Source: Stieleria bergensis
GTDB lineage: Bacteria > Planctomycetota > Planctomycetia > Pirellulales > Pirellulaceae
Length of the DNA stretch: 61,767 nucleotides
NCBI GenBank assembly: GCA_007745635.1
Contig: CP036272.1
Coordinates: 957,342 to 1,019,108 of the forward strand
Reading direction: 5' to 3'
Shown: piece after piece, positions 27,661-37,218 of the stretch
Position numbering within the stretch: the stretch's first letter is position 1
How the letters are laid out: each line of letters starts with the position of its first letter
Position numbers and translations under genes: made by a program
The notes under the pieces: model-generated
Told to the model about the DNA's origin: nothing
The model's database searches: none
The model's input: the letters and a program-made list of their open reading frames with translations, nothing else

Positions 27661-28557
27661 ATGTTTGACTCACTGCACACCCGTTTGCTGGCAAGTTGCG
27701 CATTGGCATGCTTCGGTGTCGTTCTCGCTGTTCCAAGCACGGTTGGTGCCCAAACCAAGTTGTCTGACTTGGCGGCGCTGGCAGGAGCAGAGCAGAAGCC
27801 GTTTGTGATTGTTGAAGCAAAGAAGGGAAAGGCGATTTCGCGTGCTCAAGGAGTCGTGATTGGCAAGGGCGGTTTGGTGCTCACGGTGGGACACGTCAAC
27901 TGGGTCCCACCAAGCGAAGACTATGCGGACAAGTTTCGCGTCAGTTTTCGTGGCAAGGGGCCCAAGTTGCCTCAGGATGCGGCTCATCTTCACGCAACCA
28001 TCAATTCCAATTTAGAACAGCGCAAGTTCTATGAGTTCTACTACAAGGCGGATTTGATTCGTGATGGTCAGTCACGGTTCATTGATCAACAAGATCTTTC
28101 GCTCATCAAGATTGAGACGAAACGAGAGTTGCCCGTTTTGGAGTTCTACTCCCAGCAGCGACCCGAGCTTGAAATCGGGGACACGTTGTATCTGTGCCAC
28201 TATTGTTTCCCGCACCAGCAGGCTGATCCAACGTTTTTGATCAATCCAATTCGCGTTGTCGGGATCGCCCAAACACATGATGGGTTGCAATGTGTTGCGA
28301 AGGGGTTTTATCGGCTTGGCAGCAGTGGTGGAGCGATTCTAAAAGACGGCAAACTGGTCGGCATTCAAAGTCGAGCTTACACGATCAACGATCGGGAAGG
28401 CGGCGAGGATCCGCAGGGGCTGGTTTCGTTTCAATTGATCTGGAAGGAAATGTTTGACCGCCTTCAAGAGCCCGGTGACCAACCGCCGTCAGCTGAACCA
28501 AAGCCAGTTTCAAAGCAGGCTGGCAAGCCGTCGGGTGATCGCGCGGCTGATGAATGA
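27661..28557 (+). CDS. Secreted trypsin-like serine protease
   Basis: This 298-residue exported protein has a signal peptide ending near VGAQ (about 31). A chymotrypsin-fold catalytic triad can be read: His78 in VLTVGHVNW, Asp145 in IDQQDLSLIKI, and Ser222 in LGSSGGAILKDGKLVGI. No PDZ domain is present, unlike DegP. A cysteine pair (LCHYC) near 179-182 is unusual. The last 35 residues are a disordered Pro/Lys/Ser tail. It ends ten bases from the convergent WD40 gene. Confidence 0.85.
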   Translation: MFDSLHTRLLASCALACFGVVLAVPSTVGAQTKLSDLAALAGAEQKPFVIVEAKKGKAISRAQGVVIGKGGLVLTVGHVNWVPPSEDYADKFRVSFRGKGPKLPQDAAHLHATINSNLEQRKFYEFYYKADLIRDGQSRFIDQQDLSLIKIETKRELPVLEFYSQQRPELEIGDTLYLCHYCFPHQQADPTFLINPIRVVGIAQTHDGLQCVAKGFYRLGSSGGAILKDGKLVGIQSRAYTINDREGGEDPQGLVSFQLIWKEMFDRLQEPGDQPPSAEPKPVSKQAGKPSGDRAADE

Positions 28558-28567
28558 ACCTCTTGTT

Positions 28568-31525
28568 TCACTGGCTGGCAACCGGGGCGTCGATCAATTC
28601 ATGACGGTGAAGCACTTTGCCTTTGCGGTCGATTTCCACTGCTTGGCCCTCTGAATCAGCGGCCAGGATACGGTCACCTGATTGCGAGGTTTCCAGGGCG
28701 TACAGGTAGTTGCTGGACGGTTTCGTGTTCAATTCTCGAGCCCCGTTGTCGGTGCGGTAAATGCGGACATAGCCATCGCCATCAGTGATGGCAATCCGGT
28801 TGTCGATCCCCAGGTAACGCAGGCTGGTGACTTCCGCCTTTAATCCAGTGATGGTGCGGGACGCTTTGCCAGTGCTTAGGTTCCAGACTTTGATGATCGC
28901 ATCACTGGCAGCCGAGCTGATTTCTCGCTGATCAACACGCCAGTCGATGGCGGTGACATGATGCGTGTGTCCTTCGAAGGTCTGCAGCAGTGCCCCTGAA
29001 GCAACCTCCCAAACCTTGACCAAGCCATCTGCCGATCCCGTTGCCAATCGCGAGCCATCGGGCGAAAAATCCAAACAAAGCACGGTGTCGGCATGTGGTT
29101 GTTCAATGCGTGTTTCAATCTGTCCGGTTTCCAGATTCCAGATCAACAGTTCCCCCTCGCGTGATGGTTGGCCGCCGCCAGTGGCGAGCCGTTTTCCGCT
29201 GGGATCAATGGCCAGGCACAGCACGCGATCGACAAGCGGGTTGGGCTGACTTGCGCCCAGTCGCTTTGCTAGTTGCCAAGGAGACGCTTGCAATTTCCAA
29301 GCCAGCAATTCGGTTTGAGTCTCGTTCGGTGCCGTCGAAGTTTCCAGCACGCCGATCAGGTGAGTTTCTGTCTGGGAAAGCTCAATGAGTTTTCCAGCGA
29401 GAGGGATCGTCGGTAACGCTTGTTTGCCAGGCCACAGTGTGATGGCTTCAGCAGTTGTCGAAAACGAAGCCAGATGGGTTTGCCCCTTGATTCCTGGTGT
29501 GCTCACAACCGCGATTCGATTGGTGGCGGCGCGAGACTGCGTGGCCGCCGTCTGGCTCGCTGTCATTTGTTCCTGGCGTTCAGATTGCCGAGCTTTCTCT
29601 TCTGCGAGTTGATCGGCCAGGGTCTGTTCGAGTTCCTTGAAACGGGACAGACGCTTTTCCATGCGGCCGCGATCCGCCTTAGCCAAGACAACTTTGCCTT
29701 CGGCTTGTTTCAGGGCCTTCTGTTTGCTCTCTAAGTCAGATGCCGTTTTCGTTTGTGCATCCATGGCCGTTTTCACTTGCTTGGCAAGATCGGCTTCGCT
29801 TGTCAACTTGGCGAGTTGTTGCTGGAGTGTTGCTTTTTGTTCCGCTTGATCGTCGGTTGTGAGTCCGGCGATCTGTTTGGTGAGCGTTTGCCGGTTTTGA
29901 TTGACGTCGTTTTGCAGAGCTTGTTTTTCTTGGAGCGTTTTTAGAGCGGTCTCGTCGGCTTGTTGGGCCTTTTCAAGTGCTTGCTTGGCGGTCTCCTGTT
30001 GCTTGACATAGTCGTCGGTTTTCTTAATCAAGCTGTCCAGGCTATTTTGTTCCGCCTTGGCGTCGCTGGCAGTTTGGTTCTTTTCGGCCGTCAGGGCAAG
30101 CGACTGCTTGGTGCCAACGTCGAACTGCCACTTGGCATTGGCGGCAATCGCCTGTGCAGCGGGATCATGGACCGCAAGTTCCTGGAACTGCTTGCTCGTT
30201 AGATCGATTGATCCCAGTGTCCCGGTTTTGGAGCCGCCCAGTACAACAAACAGTTTGTTGTCGTCAACACTGAGGCTTGTGTCGGTTGCGGGCGCAGGCA
30301 GTTTGACAAAATTCTCCCATGTGCCCGTTATTTGGTCGGCCGATCGAACTAGCCCTGTATTGTCGATGGCCAGCCAAGTTGGTGTCGCGATCAGATGTTG
30401 GATCGGGTTCGCGGAGACCTTGATGGGGTCGGTGAGCGTATCTTGCGGGGCCATTCCGATGACCTGAATGCGACCATCCTGGAAGCCAAGTACCAGCTCA
30501 TTTTCACTCGTTGCAATGCAGCAGGTGATGATCGCAGGCGTGTTGAGTTTGCTTTTTACGCCATCAGCGGAAAGGACATGAAGAGCCTGCTGGTGGCCGA
30601 TCGCTGCCCAGTTTGCCTTGGGGCTCAGTGCGAGCTTTGGAATGCTCTTTTCATCCGTGACATTCAGTTGGCTGTTGCCAGACCACTGGAACGCTTGATT
30701 GCCAATCGTTCCAACGTGAACGCTGTGATCCGCTGTCAAGACCGCGATGTGGTGATTGCGAGCTGACGTCGCCAGAGCGATCACATTGTGAGGTGTTGAT
30801 GGCAACGTGACAGCCTGCAGCGGTTCGTATTTCCACAGCGCAACCTCTCGATAACCAGCCGTTGCGATCAAGTTGCTGTGGGGATCGAAGTCGATGGCAT
30901 GAACAAAGTCGCGCTGGGCTGGTGAGCTGTTGCGGTTTGATTGAGGCAACGCGTCAGCAGTCGTCTGGGGCCGGCGAAGCTCCGTCACCATTTTGTCGCC
31001 CAAAAAGAGACCGACGCGATTGCCAAAGCTGATTGCTTTCAGCGGTCTGTTCGGATGCATGGTTGCGGCAAAGGAGGTGCGATTGCTTGTCGGCAGCGGT
31101 TGCCAGTTGTTCTTGCTGGGATCCTCCTTCGGCGTGTCATCGATGGCGCCCTGGGCAATCCAGCGTCGCAGCAGGGCGAGTTGCTGAGGGGTTAGATTCT
31201 TTGCTCCGACCCCGTTTTTCGCCGGGGGCATCTCCAGGTCATCGCCGTGGGTTGCTGCAACGAATAAGCGACTTTCCTCGGGCTTGCTGGGCAACAACAC
31301 CTCATCGTTGTCGGATGTTTTCATCGCGTCAACCGATTCCAGCATCACCCCGCCTTCGTCATCTCCTTTGCGGTGGCAGGCGACGCAGTTTTGCTGCAAC
31401 AGGGGAGCGATGTCAGTAAAGTAGCTGACTTTCCGATCCGGCGGCAGTGTGGATTCGGGAAGTTCTGCCGCGGCGGTGAGCGAGCAAAGCATCAAAAGGC
31501 ATAGAACAAGGCAGCGATGAAGCAT
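28568..31525 (-). CDS. Cytochrome-c-domain and WD40-repeat secreted protein
   Basis: The protein has 985 residues from the ATG at 31525, which opens a good signal peptide (MLHRCLVLCLLMLCSLTAAA). The open frame extends further upstream only because an 18-bp repeat array stays in frame. Cys47-x2-Cys50-His51 (NCVACHRKGDDEGG) marks the planctomycete cytochrome C domain. A first set of degenerate WD40-like repeats follows, then a long coiled coil rich in Gln/Lys/Ala at about 490-680, then clear WD40 repeats at the C-terminus (CLDFSPDGSRLATGSADGLV). Such proteins are a planctomycete speciality and are thought to be periplasmic scaffolds; electron transfer is possible but unproven. Confidence 0.92.
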   Translation of the reverse strand: MLHRCLVLCLLMLCSLTAAAELPESTLPPDRKVSYFTDIAPLLQQNCVACHRKGDDEGGVMLESVDAMKTSDNDEVLLPSKPEESRLFVAATHGDDLEMPPAKNGVGAKNLTPQQLALLRRWIAQGAIDDTPKEDPSKNNWQPLPTSNRTSFAATMHPNRPLKAISFGNRVGLFLGDKMVTELRRPQTTADALPQSNRNSSPAQRDFVHAIDFDPHSNLIATAGYREVALWKYEPLQAVTLPSTPHNVIALATSARNHHIAVLTADHSVHVGTIGNQAFQWSGNSQLNVTDEKSIPKLALSPKANWAAIGHQQALHVLSADGVKSKLNTPAIITCCIATSENELVLGFQDGRIQVIGMAPQDTLTDPIKVSANPIQHLIATPTWLAIDNTGLVRSADQITGTWENFVKLPAPATDTSLSVDDNKLFVVLGGSKTGTLGSIDLTSKQFQELAVHDPAAQAIAANAKWQFDVGTKQSLALTAEKNQTASDAKAEQNSLDSLIKKTDDYVKQQETAKQALEKAQQADETALKTLQEKQALQNDVNQNRQTLTKQIAGLTTDDQAEQKATLQQQLAKLTSEADLAKQVKTAMDAQTKTASDLESKQKALKQAEGKVVLAKADRGRMEKRLSRFKELEQTLADQLAEEKARQSERQEQMTASQTAATQSRAATNRIAVVSTPGIKGQTHLASFSTTAEAITLWPGKQALPTIPLAGKLIELSQTETHLIGVLETSTAPNETQTELLAWKLQASPWQLAKRLGASQPNPLVDRVLCLAIDPSGKRLATGGGQPSREGELLIWNLETGQIETRIEQPHADTVLCLDFSPDGSRLATGSADGLVKVWEVASGALLQTFEGHTHHVTAIDWRVDQREISSAASDAIIKVWNLSTGKASRTITGLKAEVTSLRYLGIDNRIAITDGDGYVRIYRTDNGARELNTKPSSNYLYALETSQSGDRILAADSEGQAVEIDRKGKVLHRHELIDAPVASQ

Positions 31526-31541
31526 CGTGAGGCTCCGCACC

Positions 31542-31631
31542 GGCAGGTGAGAAAGGCAGGGCAGGTGAGAAAGGCAGGGCAGGTGAGAAAGGCAGGGCAG
31601 GTGAGAAAGGTAGGGCAGGTGAGGAAGGCAG
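31542..31631. repeat. 18-bp tandem repeat, five copies, abutting the WD40 gene start
   Basis: The unit GGCAGGTGAGAAAGGCAG repeats about five times, with small changes in the last copy (GTAGGGCAGGTGAGGAAG). The array ends 17 bases from the ATG of the minus-strand gene, so it lies in its leader or promoter region. Confidence 0.9.
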
Positions 31632-31820
31632 GGGCTCCATTGTACTTCAGAAGCCATTGCAGGGTGTGGCGAGCGAGTCCTTTCAACCGGGCCGAACGCC
31701 TGTCGGCGAATCGATGATCAGCCGCTTTGTTGTTAGCCGCGGTTTCTGGCAGTCGCAGTCGGCCCTGATGCTGGTCGCATGACTGAACTCATGCAATGAG
31801 CGTTAGCGTCATCACTCGTT

Positions 31821-33131
31821 TCATTGACCGGCAGGGGCGGCGGACCAGCCAACCGGTTGCGTCCAGGCCTGTTCCTTTTGGTTTTTGAACGACGGATCGG
31901 TGTGAGCTTGGCTGCTGGTGATCTGTGCTCGCACATACAGTTCATCGCCACGCATTTGATAAGTTGCCTGGGTTCCTGTCACCGATTTGACAGTCACGCC
32001 AACGTGATCATGTTCGTCTGTTTTTCCTTCCGCGTGATGTTTGAGCGTGGCAATGAAATCGATTTGGTACTTGGTGTCCGGTTCTGGCTCAATGGCGACT
32101 TGCAGGCTGCGGGTTTCTTCGTTGAACTGCACGTCAGACAGCGTGACACCGCTGGAGGCATAAAAGTCGCCGCGTTTCATCGCTTGAATCAGATGCTCTG
32201 GCGAGAGAAAGCGACTGCGGACCATCACCCATCCGCGACCGGGACGCGAGCCAGGTTTGCCGTGGTATTCATGAGAATCATCGGTGGCGATGCCCATGAT
32301 TGGCGGAGCGCCGGCGGTGCCGCAGCGGATTGCGTTGACTTGATCCCACAGTTGTTCCATGCTGGGGAGTTTGTCATCACCCAAGTGCTTCACTCCGGGG
32401 TGCCCGTTGTAGACTTCAAAGAAGCGTTCTGAAAGCACAGCGGCTAAGTCTTCGGCGCTGATCGCTGATCCAAAATTCGGATGGTTGATGTGAGGCAGGA
32501 CTTCGCGGCCATGCTCTTTTTCGTGCTGCAGGATCATGCGCAGGTTGTTCTGCATCGCCTCGCGGACCGTGGAACCGCCAGCCGGTTGGATCACTTCGGC
32601 GATGTTGGTGGCGTTGATGTGAACGGGCTTGCCTGCGGCGCGATCGCTGATCTCTTCGGCTTGAATCATGATGAACTGACCGGCCTGCTCCAGCAGAGCA
32701 CGGAATTCATTAAGTGGTTTGAGTCGGACTTCGGTCAGTTTTGGGTCGCCGCTGGTTCGTGTTTGCACCCAGTTTTCGCCAAACTGATTGCGGTAGCGAT
32801 CGACGACGCCTTTGTCGCTGCGGGCGACGATGTCTTTTTCTTTCATCCAGCGTTGCCCTTCGCTAAGCACGTTATGGTCGGTCAACGCCAGGAAGTTGTA
32901 GCCGCGTTGCTTGTACCACAGGGCGATCATTTCCGGGAATTGGTCACCATCGCTCCAGAGCGAATGGGTGTGCAGGTTGCCTTTGAACCATTTGGGGGCA
33001 TCATCCAGTTTGCTGGCTGCTGCCGTCGATTCCTGTGCTGTGGCGGTCGATCCTGGGCAAAATACCAGTGATGCCAAGCACAGTAACAAGGGCATGAGGC
33101 GGAGAGCATTGCAAGCGATTGAAGTGGGCAT
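31821..33131 (-). CDS. PHP-domain metal-dependent phosphoesterase, secreted
   Basis: This is a 436-residue protein with a signal peptide (LMPLLLCLASLVFCPGSTATA). PHP metal-binding motifs are seen: HTH at 54-56 (GNLHTHSLWSDG), ALTDHN at 83-87, IMIQAEEIS, PHINHPNFG and ATDDSHEYHG. Members of the family hydrolyse phosphoesters or, in CehA-type relatives, carbamate or phosphonate esters; the substrate here is unknown. The C-terminal part is beta-rich. It is about 295 bases upstream of the WD40 gene and on the same strand. Confidence 0.88.
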   Translation of the reverse strand: MPTSIACNALRLMPLLLCLASLVFCPGSTATAQESTAAASKLDDAPKWFKGNLHTHSLWSDGDQFPEMIALWYKQRGYNFLALTDHNVLSEGQRWMKEKDIVARSDKGVVDRYRNQFGENWVQTRTSGDPKLTEVRLKPLNEFRALLEQAGQFIMIQAEEISDRAAGKPVHINATNIAEVIQPAGGSTVREAMQNNLRMILQHEKEHGREVLPHINHPNFGSAISAEDLAAVLSERFFEVYNGHPGVKHLGDDKLPSMEQLWDQVNAIRCGTAGAPPIMGIATDDSHEYHGKPGSRPGRGWVMVRSRFLSPEHLIQAMKRGDFYASSGVTLSDVQFNEETRSLQVAIEPEPDTKYQIDFIATLKHHAEGKTDEHDHVGVTVKSVTGTQATYQMRGDELYVRAQITSSQAHTDPSFKNQKEQAWTQPVGWSAAPAGQ

Positions 33132-33827
33132 GATTGGGGGATGAGCGTCGAGTGAGCGGCTGGAAAGGAATGGTGATTGTAGTGTCTTGGAACACTGGGG
33201 TGGATAATGTGTCCAGTTTGGCGGCGGGACGCTCGGTTGGCTGGACGCTCGGTTGGCTGAGAAGGCGGACTCGATGGCCCAGGCTGTGTCTGTCTGCTGG
33301 TCGCTGGACCGGTCAGCGGTGTGGAAACGGGGGCGAGCTGAGTCTGGGCGAGAACCGTCTCAGCTGGTCGGCGGCGAGGGGGTTTTGTGCCCCGGGGCAC
33401 CCTCCCAATGGAAAGTCGCTTTAATTCCACGAAATGGCCTTGTTTCCCCCTGAAACGTGATGAATTGAACTTGTTTCACGGGGTCGAGATGGCTATGGTT
33501 TCGAGCTTGAAAAAAAATGGTGGGGTCGTCTCCCCGCCCCTGAATGATTCAGAGACTGCGTCAATTCTTTTTGTCTGCCGGCAATTTGGCAGCTTCCGAC
33601 GCGTCATGACTCTTCAGCTACTTTGTATTTCATTCCTCTAACCCCGGATCTGTCCCGAGCGAATTCTAACGCAACCATCAAGGCGGGACGTTTGATCGGC
33701 ACTTTGGTGTGCCTTCTACGTGAATTGCTGTTCGTGAGACCCAGAAATGCGGTCCGTTTGTCGAACACATCTCTGCATCGTTGCTGGAATTGCTGCCAGG
33801 GCTGACTGGAGAATCTCGGAAACTCTT
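33132..33827. other. Long leader/intergenic region before rpsA
   Basis: These 696 bases lie between the divergent PHP and rpsA genes. GGACGCTCGGTTGGCT is directly duplicated around 33228-33258. Short frames are present on both strands but none is convincing. Promoters for both genes are expected; no element was clear enough to place. Confidence 0.4.
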
Positions 33828-35621
33828 ATGGTTAACCGTAATCTTATCCGTTCCCTCGAAGACGATAGCATGCTGAGCGAGCTGGCGACGATGGCGCCAG
33901 AGCAGGAAACGGAAGATTGGCTTCTAGAATTCCTGCAATTTGCACCTCAGCAGGAATACATTCAAGGCCGCATCGTCGACGGCAAGATTGTCGAAATCAA
34001 TGATGAATGGGCGCTGATTGACGTTGGCTTCAAAAGTGAAGGCACCGTCAATCTGAATGAATGGGGCCCTACCGAAGCAAAGCCAGAAGTTGGCGATGTC
34101 GTCCAAGTCCTGATTGAGGAAATGGAAGACAACTACGGCGCTGCCGATGACCCCTACGGCATGATCGCACTCAGCAAGAACAAAGCTGAGAAGATCATCG
34201 AATGGGAAGAGATCATCAAGAAGATTGGCGAAGGCCAAGTCGTCACCGGTACCGTCATCCGCAAGATCAAAGGTGGTTTGCTGGTCGACATCGGTGTCAA
34301 CGTCTTCCTGCCTGGCAGTCAAGTCGACATCCGTCGTCCTGGCGACATCGGCGATTTCATTGGCCGCGTGATTCAGGCCGAAGTTCTGAAGATCGACGAC
34401 ACCCGTCGCAACATCGTCATCAGCCGTCGTTCACTGATCGAGAACCAACGCGAAGAAGATCGCGCGTACTTGATGCAGGAACTGGAAGTTGGCCAAATCC
34501 GTCGCGGGATTGTCAAGAACATCGCCGACTTCGGTGCTTTCGTCGACCTGGGCGGTATCGATGGTCTGTTGCACATCACCGACATGGCTTGGGAGCGTAT
34601 CTCGCACCCGACCGAAATGGTATCCATCGACCAGGAAATCGAAGTCAAGGTGTTGCACATCGATCGCGAAAAGCAAAAGATCGCTTTGGGTCTGAAGCAA
34701 AAAGATCGCAACCCTTGGGAGAACATCGAGGAGAAGTACCCGGTCGACTCCAACCATCAGGGCGAAGTTGTCAACGTGATGAGCTACGGTGCGTTCGTCA
34801 AGCTGGAACCAGGCATCGAAGGTCTGGTACACATCAGCGAGATGAGCTGGACCAAACGCGTCAATCACCCCAGCGAACTGGTCAACATCGGCGACAAGAT
34901 CGAAGTCAAAATCTTGGGTGTCGACCCCGAAGGCCAACAGCTTTCACTGGGCATGAAACAAACCCAAAAGAACCCGTGGGACGACGTTCTGGAACGTTAC
35001 CCAGAGGGCAGCGATGTGACCGGAAAGGTTCGCAACCTGACCAACTATGGTGCGTTCATCGAACTGGAAGAAGGCATCGATGGCCTGTTGCACGTCAGCG
35101 ACATGTCTTGGACTCGCAAAATCGGCCACCCCAGCGAAATGCTGGAAAAGGGCCAAGAGCTCAACTGCCGCGTGCTAAGCGTCGACGAGCAACGTCGTCG
35201 AATCGCACTTGGTCTCAAGCAGCTTGATAGCGATCCTTGGGATACTGACATTCCTCAGAACTACCAGCCCGGACAACTGGTCAAGGGTAAGGTCACCAAA
35301 ATCACTAACTTTGGTGTCTTCATCGGTCTGGAAGACGGCTTGGAAGGCTTGCTGCACATCAGCGAACTGGCTGAGCACAAAGTCGAGAACCCTGAAGAAG
35401 TTGTCAAAGTTGGCGACGATATCGAAGTCAAGGTTCTGCGAGTCGACACTGACGAACGCAAAATCGGCCTGTCGCTCAAACGAGTTGAATGGGGCGAAGA
35501 GGAAGAGCGTGCAGCAGCAGAAGCTGAAGCCGCAGAAACCGACGGTGTTCCAGGTCAAGACGGCGAGCTCAAAGGCGGTTTGGGAAGCGGCGAAGGCCCA
35601 CTGTTCCCAACCGGTGGCTGA
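33828..35621 (+). CDS. rpsA: 30S ribosomal protein S1
   Basis: This 597-residue ribosomal protein S1 binds mRNA on the small subunit. The ATG at 33828 (MVNRNLIRSLEDDSM) is chosen over a longer frame to 33747. Six S1 (OB-fold) repeats can be counted: IVDGKIVEINDEWALIDVG, VTGTVIRKIKGGLLVDIG, RRGIVKNIADFGAFVDLG, HQGEVVNVMSYGAFVKLE, VTGKVRNLTNYGAFIELE and VKGKVTKITNFGVFIGLE. A Glu/Ala-rich tail of about 45 residues ends the protein. A strong terminator follows, so this is a single-gene transcript. Confidence 0.97.
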   Translation: MVNRNLIRSLEDDSMLSELATMAPEQETEDWLLEFLQFAPQQEYIQGRIVDGKIVEINDEWALIDVGFKSEGTVNLNEWGPTEAKPEVGDVVQVLIEEMEDNYGAADDPYGMIALSKNKAEKIIEWEEIIKKIGEGQVVTGTVIRKIKGGLLVDIGVNVFLPGSQVDIRRPGDIGDFIGRVIQAEVLKIDDTRRNIVISRRSLIENQREEDRAYLMQELEVGQIRRGIVKNIADFGAFVDLGGIDGLLHITDMAWERISHPTEMVSIDQEIEVKVLHIDREKQKIALGLKQKDRNPWENIEEKYPVDSNHQGEVVNVMSYGAFVKLEPGIEGLVHISEMSWTKRVNHPSELVNIGDKIEVKILGVDPEGQQLSLGMKQTQKNPWDDVLERYPEGSDVTGKVRNLTNYGAFIELEEGIDGLLHVSDMSWTRKIGHPSEMLEKGQELNCRVLSVDEQRRRIALGLKQLDSDPWDTDIPQNYQPGQLVKGKVTKITNFGVFIGLEDGLEGLLHISELAEHKVENPEEVVKVGDDIEVKVLRVDTDERKIGLSLKRVEWGEEEERAAAEAEAAETDGVPGQDGELKGGLGSGEGPLFPTGG

Positions 35622-35650
35622 TCCAGTCCCGTCCTGAATTGAATTCATCA

Positions 35651-35687
35651 AACGGCCTCGGCAAGTGATTGTCGGGGCCGTTTTTCG
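35651..35687 (+). terminator. Intrinsic terminator of rpsA
   Basis: AACGGCCTCGGCAA and TTGTCGGGGCCGTT pair as a 14-bp stem with two G-U wobbles, closed by a GTGA loop (GNRA type) and followed by TTTTT. It starts 29 bases after the rpsA stop. Confidence 0.9.
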
Positions 35688-35712
35688 TTTTGCAGTTCGG
35701 CTGCAGGAAATT

Positions 35713-35778
35713 GCTGGCAGGCCTTACCACTCTCGCTGGCAGGCCTTACCACTCTCGCTGGCAGGCCTAACTGCTCTC
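35713..35778. repeat. 22-bp tandem repeat, three copies, after rpsA
   Basis: A 22-base unit starting GCTGGCAGGCCTTACC occurs exactly at 35713-35734 and 35735-35756, with a third copy at 35757-35778 differing at three positions. The unit is not a multiple of three, and the array is intergenic, just after the rpsA terminator. Confidence 0.9.
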
Positions 35779-36229
35779 GCCGAAAGGCGTAGCCATGCTG
35801 CCGAGACGGTGCGGTGTGAGCGTCTTGTACGGTCGTGTGAATTCCTGTCGTCAGGCATGATGGCGACCTCTAGGTTAACCAACGCTACCAGTTGATCGAT
35901 TGGGTGACGGAGCTTGCATGCTGTCTTCTGAGCATTGGGTCGAGAACCCTGGGTCATGTCCCTGTTTAGGCGAGGAAAAGCGAGCTGCTGCGATCCCTTC
36001 TCAGGTGCTGTGTGGGGTTCCTCGCCGCTGTCTAGGCTGTGGTGGAAATGGTACCACTGGCGGTTGGTCTCCAGCGTCGCAGTGTCGCAGGATGCTAGAT
36101 GTGGATCAAAGTTGCTGCGTTATTGAAATTGAATCTTGATTCTTTGTTTGTGGGAACGATTTTCTGAACCACGAGCCGTTTGTCGGTTAGAGGCGACGAA
36201 CATTCAACTTTGAACAACGATAGAGAATC
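35779..36229. other. Intergenic region before the PEP-CTERM gene
   Basis: There are 451 bases with no supported gene; short frames (35900-36139 plus, 35724-35957 minus) show no motif. The last 100 bases are A/T-rich and probably carry the promoter of the gene at 36230. Confidence 0.4.
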
Positions 36230-36970
36230 ATGAAACGTTTAGTCTGTTTTGTAGTCTTTTTTGCCGTTTTCATTGCATCCAAAGTAGATGCCGGAGTTGT
36301 CTATGATTTCTCGTTTGATTCTTCGCTGGATGATTATCAAGGATCGGGCATTGGGAGCGTTAGTGTTCAGGGAACACCGACGATCACGCCGGGGGGCGTC
36401 AGTGGGGCCTACGCGCGATTCGATGGTGGGAACTCATCCTCGTCTGACGCGATCAACCTGAATGTGGTGGACGATCATCTCTCTTTTGGCAACTTTGCCA
36501 TTCGCTTGTCTGTTCTCAACTTCCCTGCTTTCTATAAGTGGGACGACTATCTCGGTTTGCGCACTTCGTCGGGTTTACGAGCGCATCTCGAACGTACCGG
36601 CGATGATGCCATCGCTCTTTTCAGTGATTCTGGTCCAGGCTCAGTGCATATTCCTTCAGGCGATCCACTTCTTGTCGAACAATGGTATGACCTACTGTTG
36701 ACGGGGGAGGCAATTGGCGGCGACGTGTTGCTGTCTCTCTATGTGGATGGTCAGCTTCAAGGGACTGGGACCGGAGTTGGTCGAGCCGGGGATTCTTTGA
36801 CTGAGATTCGCATCGGTGGTCGAGTGGGCGCTGATAATCGATATATCAATGCAGGGATCGATAACGTGCAGGTCTTTGACACTCACGCGGTCCCGGAGCC
36901 TTCCTCGTGCTTGGCATTGATCGGTTTGACCGTGGGAGCGACGTTGGTTCGCCGTCGCCGCAACAAATGA
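36230..36970 (+). CDS. PEP-CTERM sorted protein with LamG-like domain
   Basis: This 246-residue exported protein has a signal peptide at 1-21 (MKRLVCFVVFFAVFIASKVD). A concanavalin/LamG-like beta-sandwich is suggested by YDFSFDSSLDDYQGSG at the start and the later LYVDGQLQGTG. The C-terminal sorting signal is complete: VPEPSS, a hydrophobic helix (CLALIGLTVGATLV) and RRRRNK. PEP-CTERM proteins are processed by exosortase and delivered to the surface, often with exopolysaccharide. No exosortase gene is in the window. Confidence 0.9.
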   Translation: MKRLVCFVVFFAVFIASKVDAGVVYDFSFDSSLDDYQGSGIGSVSVQGTPTITPGGVSGAYARFDGGNSSSSDAINLNVVDDHLSFGNFAIRLSVLNFPAFYKWDDYLGLRTSSGLRAHLERTGDDAIALFSDSGPGSVHIPSGDPLLVEQWYDLLLTGEAIGGDVLLSLYVDGQLQGTGTGVGRAGDSLTEIRIGGRVGADNRYINAGIDNVQVFDTHAVPEPSSCLALIGLTVGATLVRRRRNK

Positions 36971-37017
36971 TCACAGGTGGAGCCTTGGGCGCAGCGTACC
37001 CAGGGGAAGTGCCCGTA

Positions 37018-37078
37018 GGGCTGGTTCCCGCCGGCCGCCGATAACGAAACAATGCAGCTGGCCGGTAGGAACCGGCCC
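37018..37078. repeat. Large imperfect inverted repeat (REP-like)
   Basis: The arms 37018-37036 and 37060-37078 are 19 bases each and pair at 16 positions, around a 23-base spacer. The core GGTTCC...GGAACC is flanked by CCGGCC/GGCCGG. It lies between the PEP-CTERM and sulfatase genes, with no T-run. It may be a REP-type element or a transcript-end hairpin. Confidence 0.7.
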
Positions 37079-37218
37079 TGCTCGACTGGGAATTGTCGGC
37101 AGATCGAGTATTCTGTTGCTCTCGGAGTCTTGTCCGTTCCCTAAGCCCATTCACGAATCGCTTTCACGTCTCGATCTTGAGCTTGAGAGTGTCGTGCGTT
37201 GAATTGGAGTCAAAGTTG

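Noticed and set aside
34202..35227. 341-codon frame on the same strand as rpsA, Arg/Gln/His-rich
   Set aside because: It is the shifted shadow of the repetitive S1-domain gene; its composition is extreme and no domain is visible.
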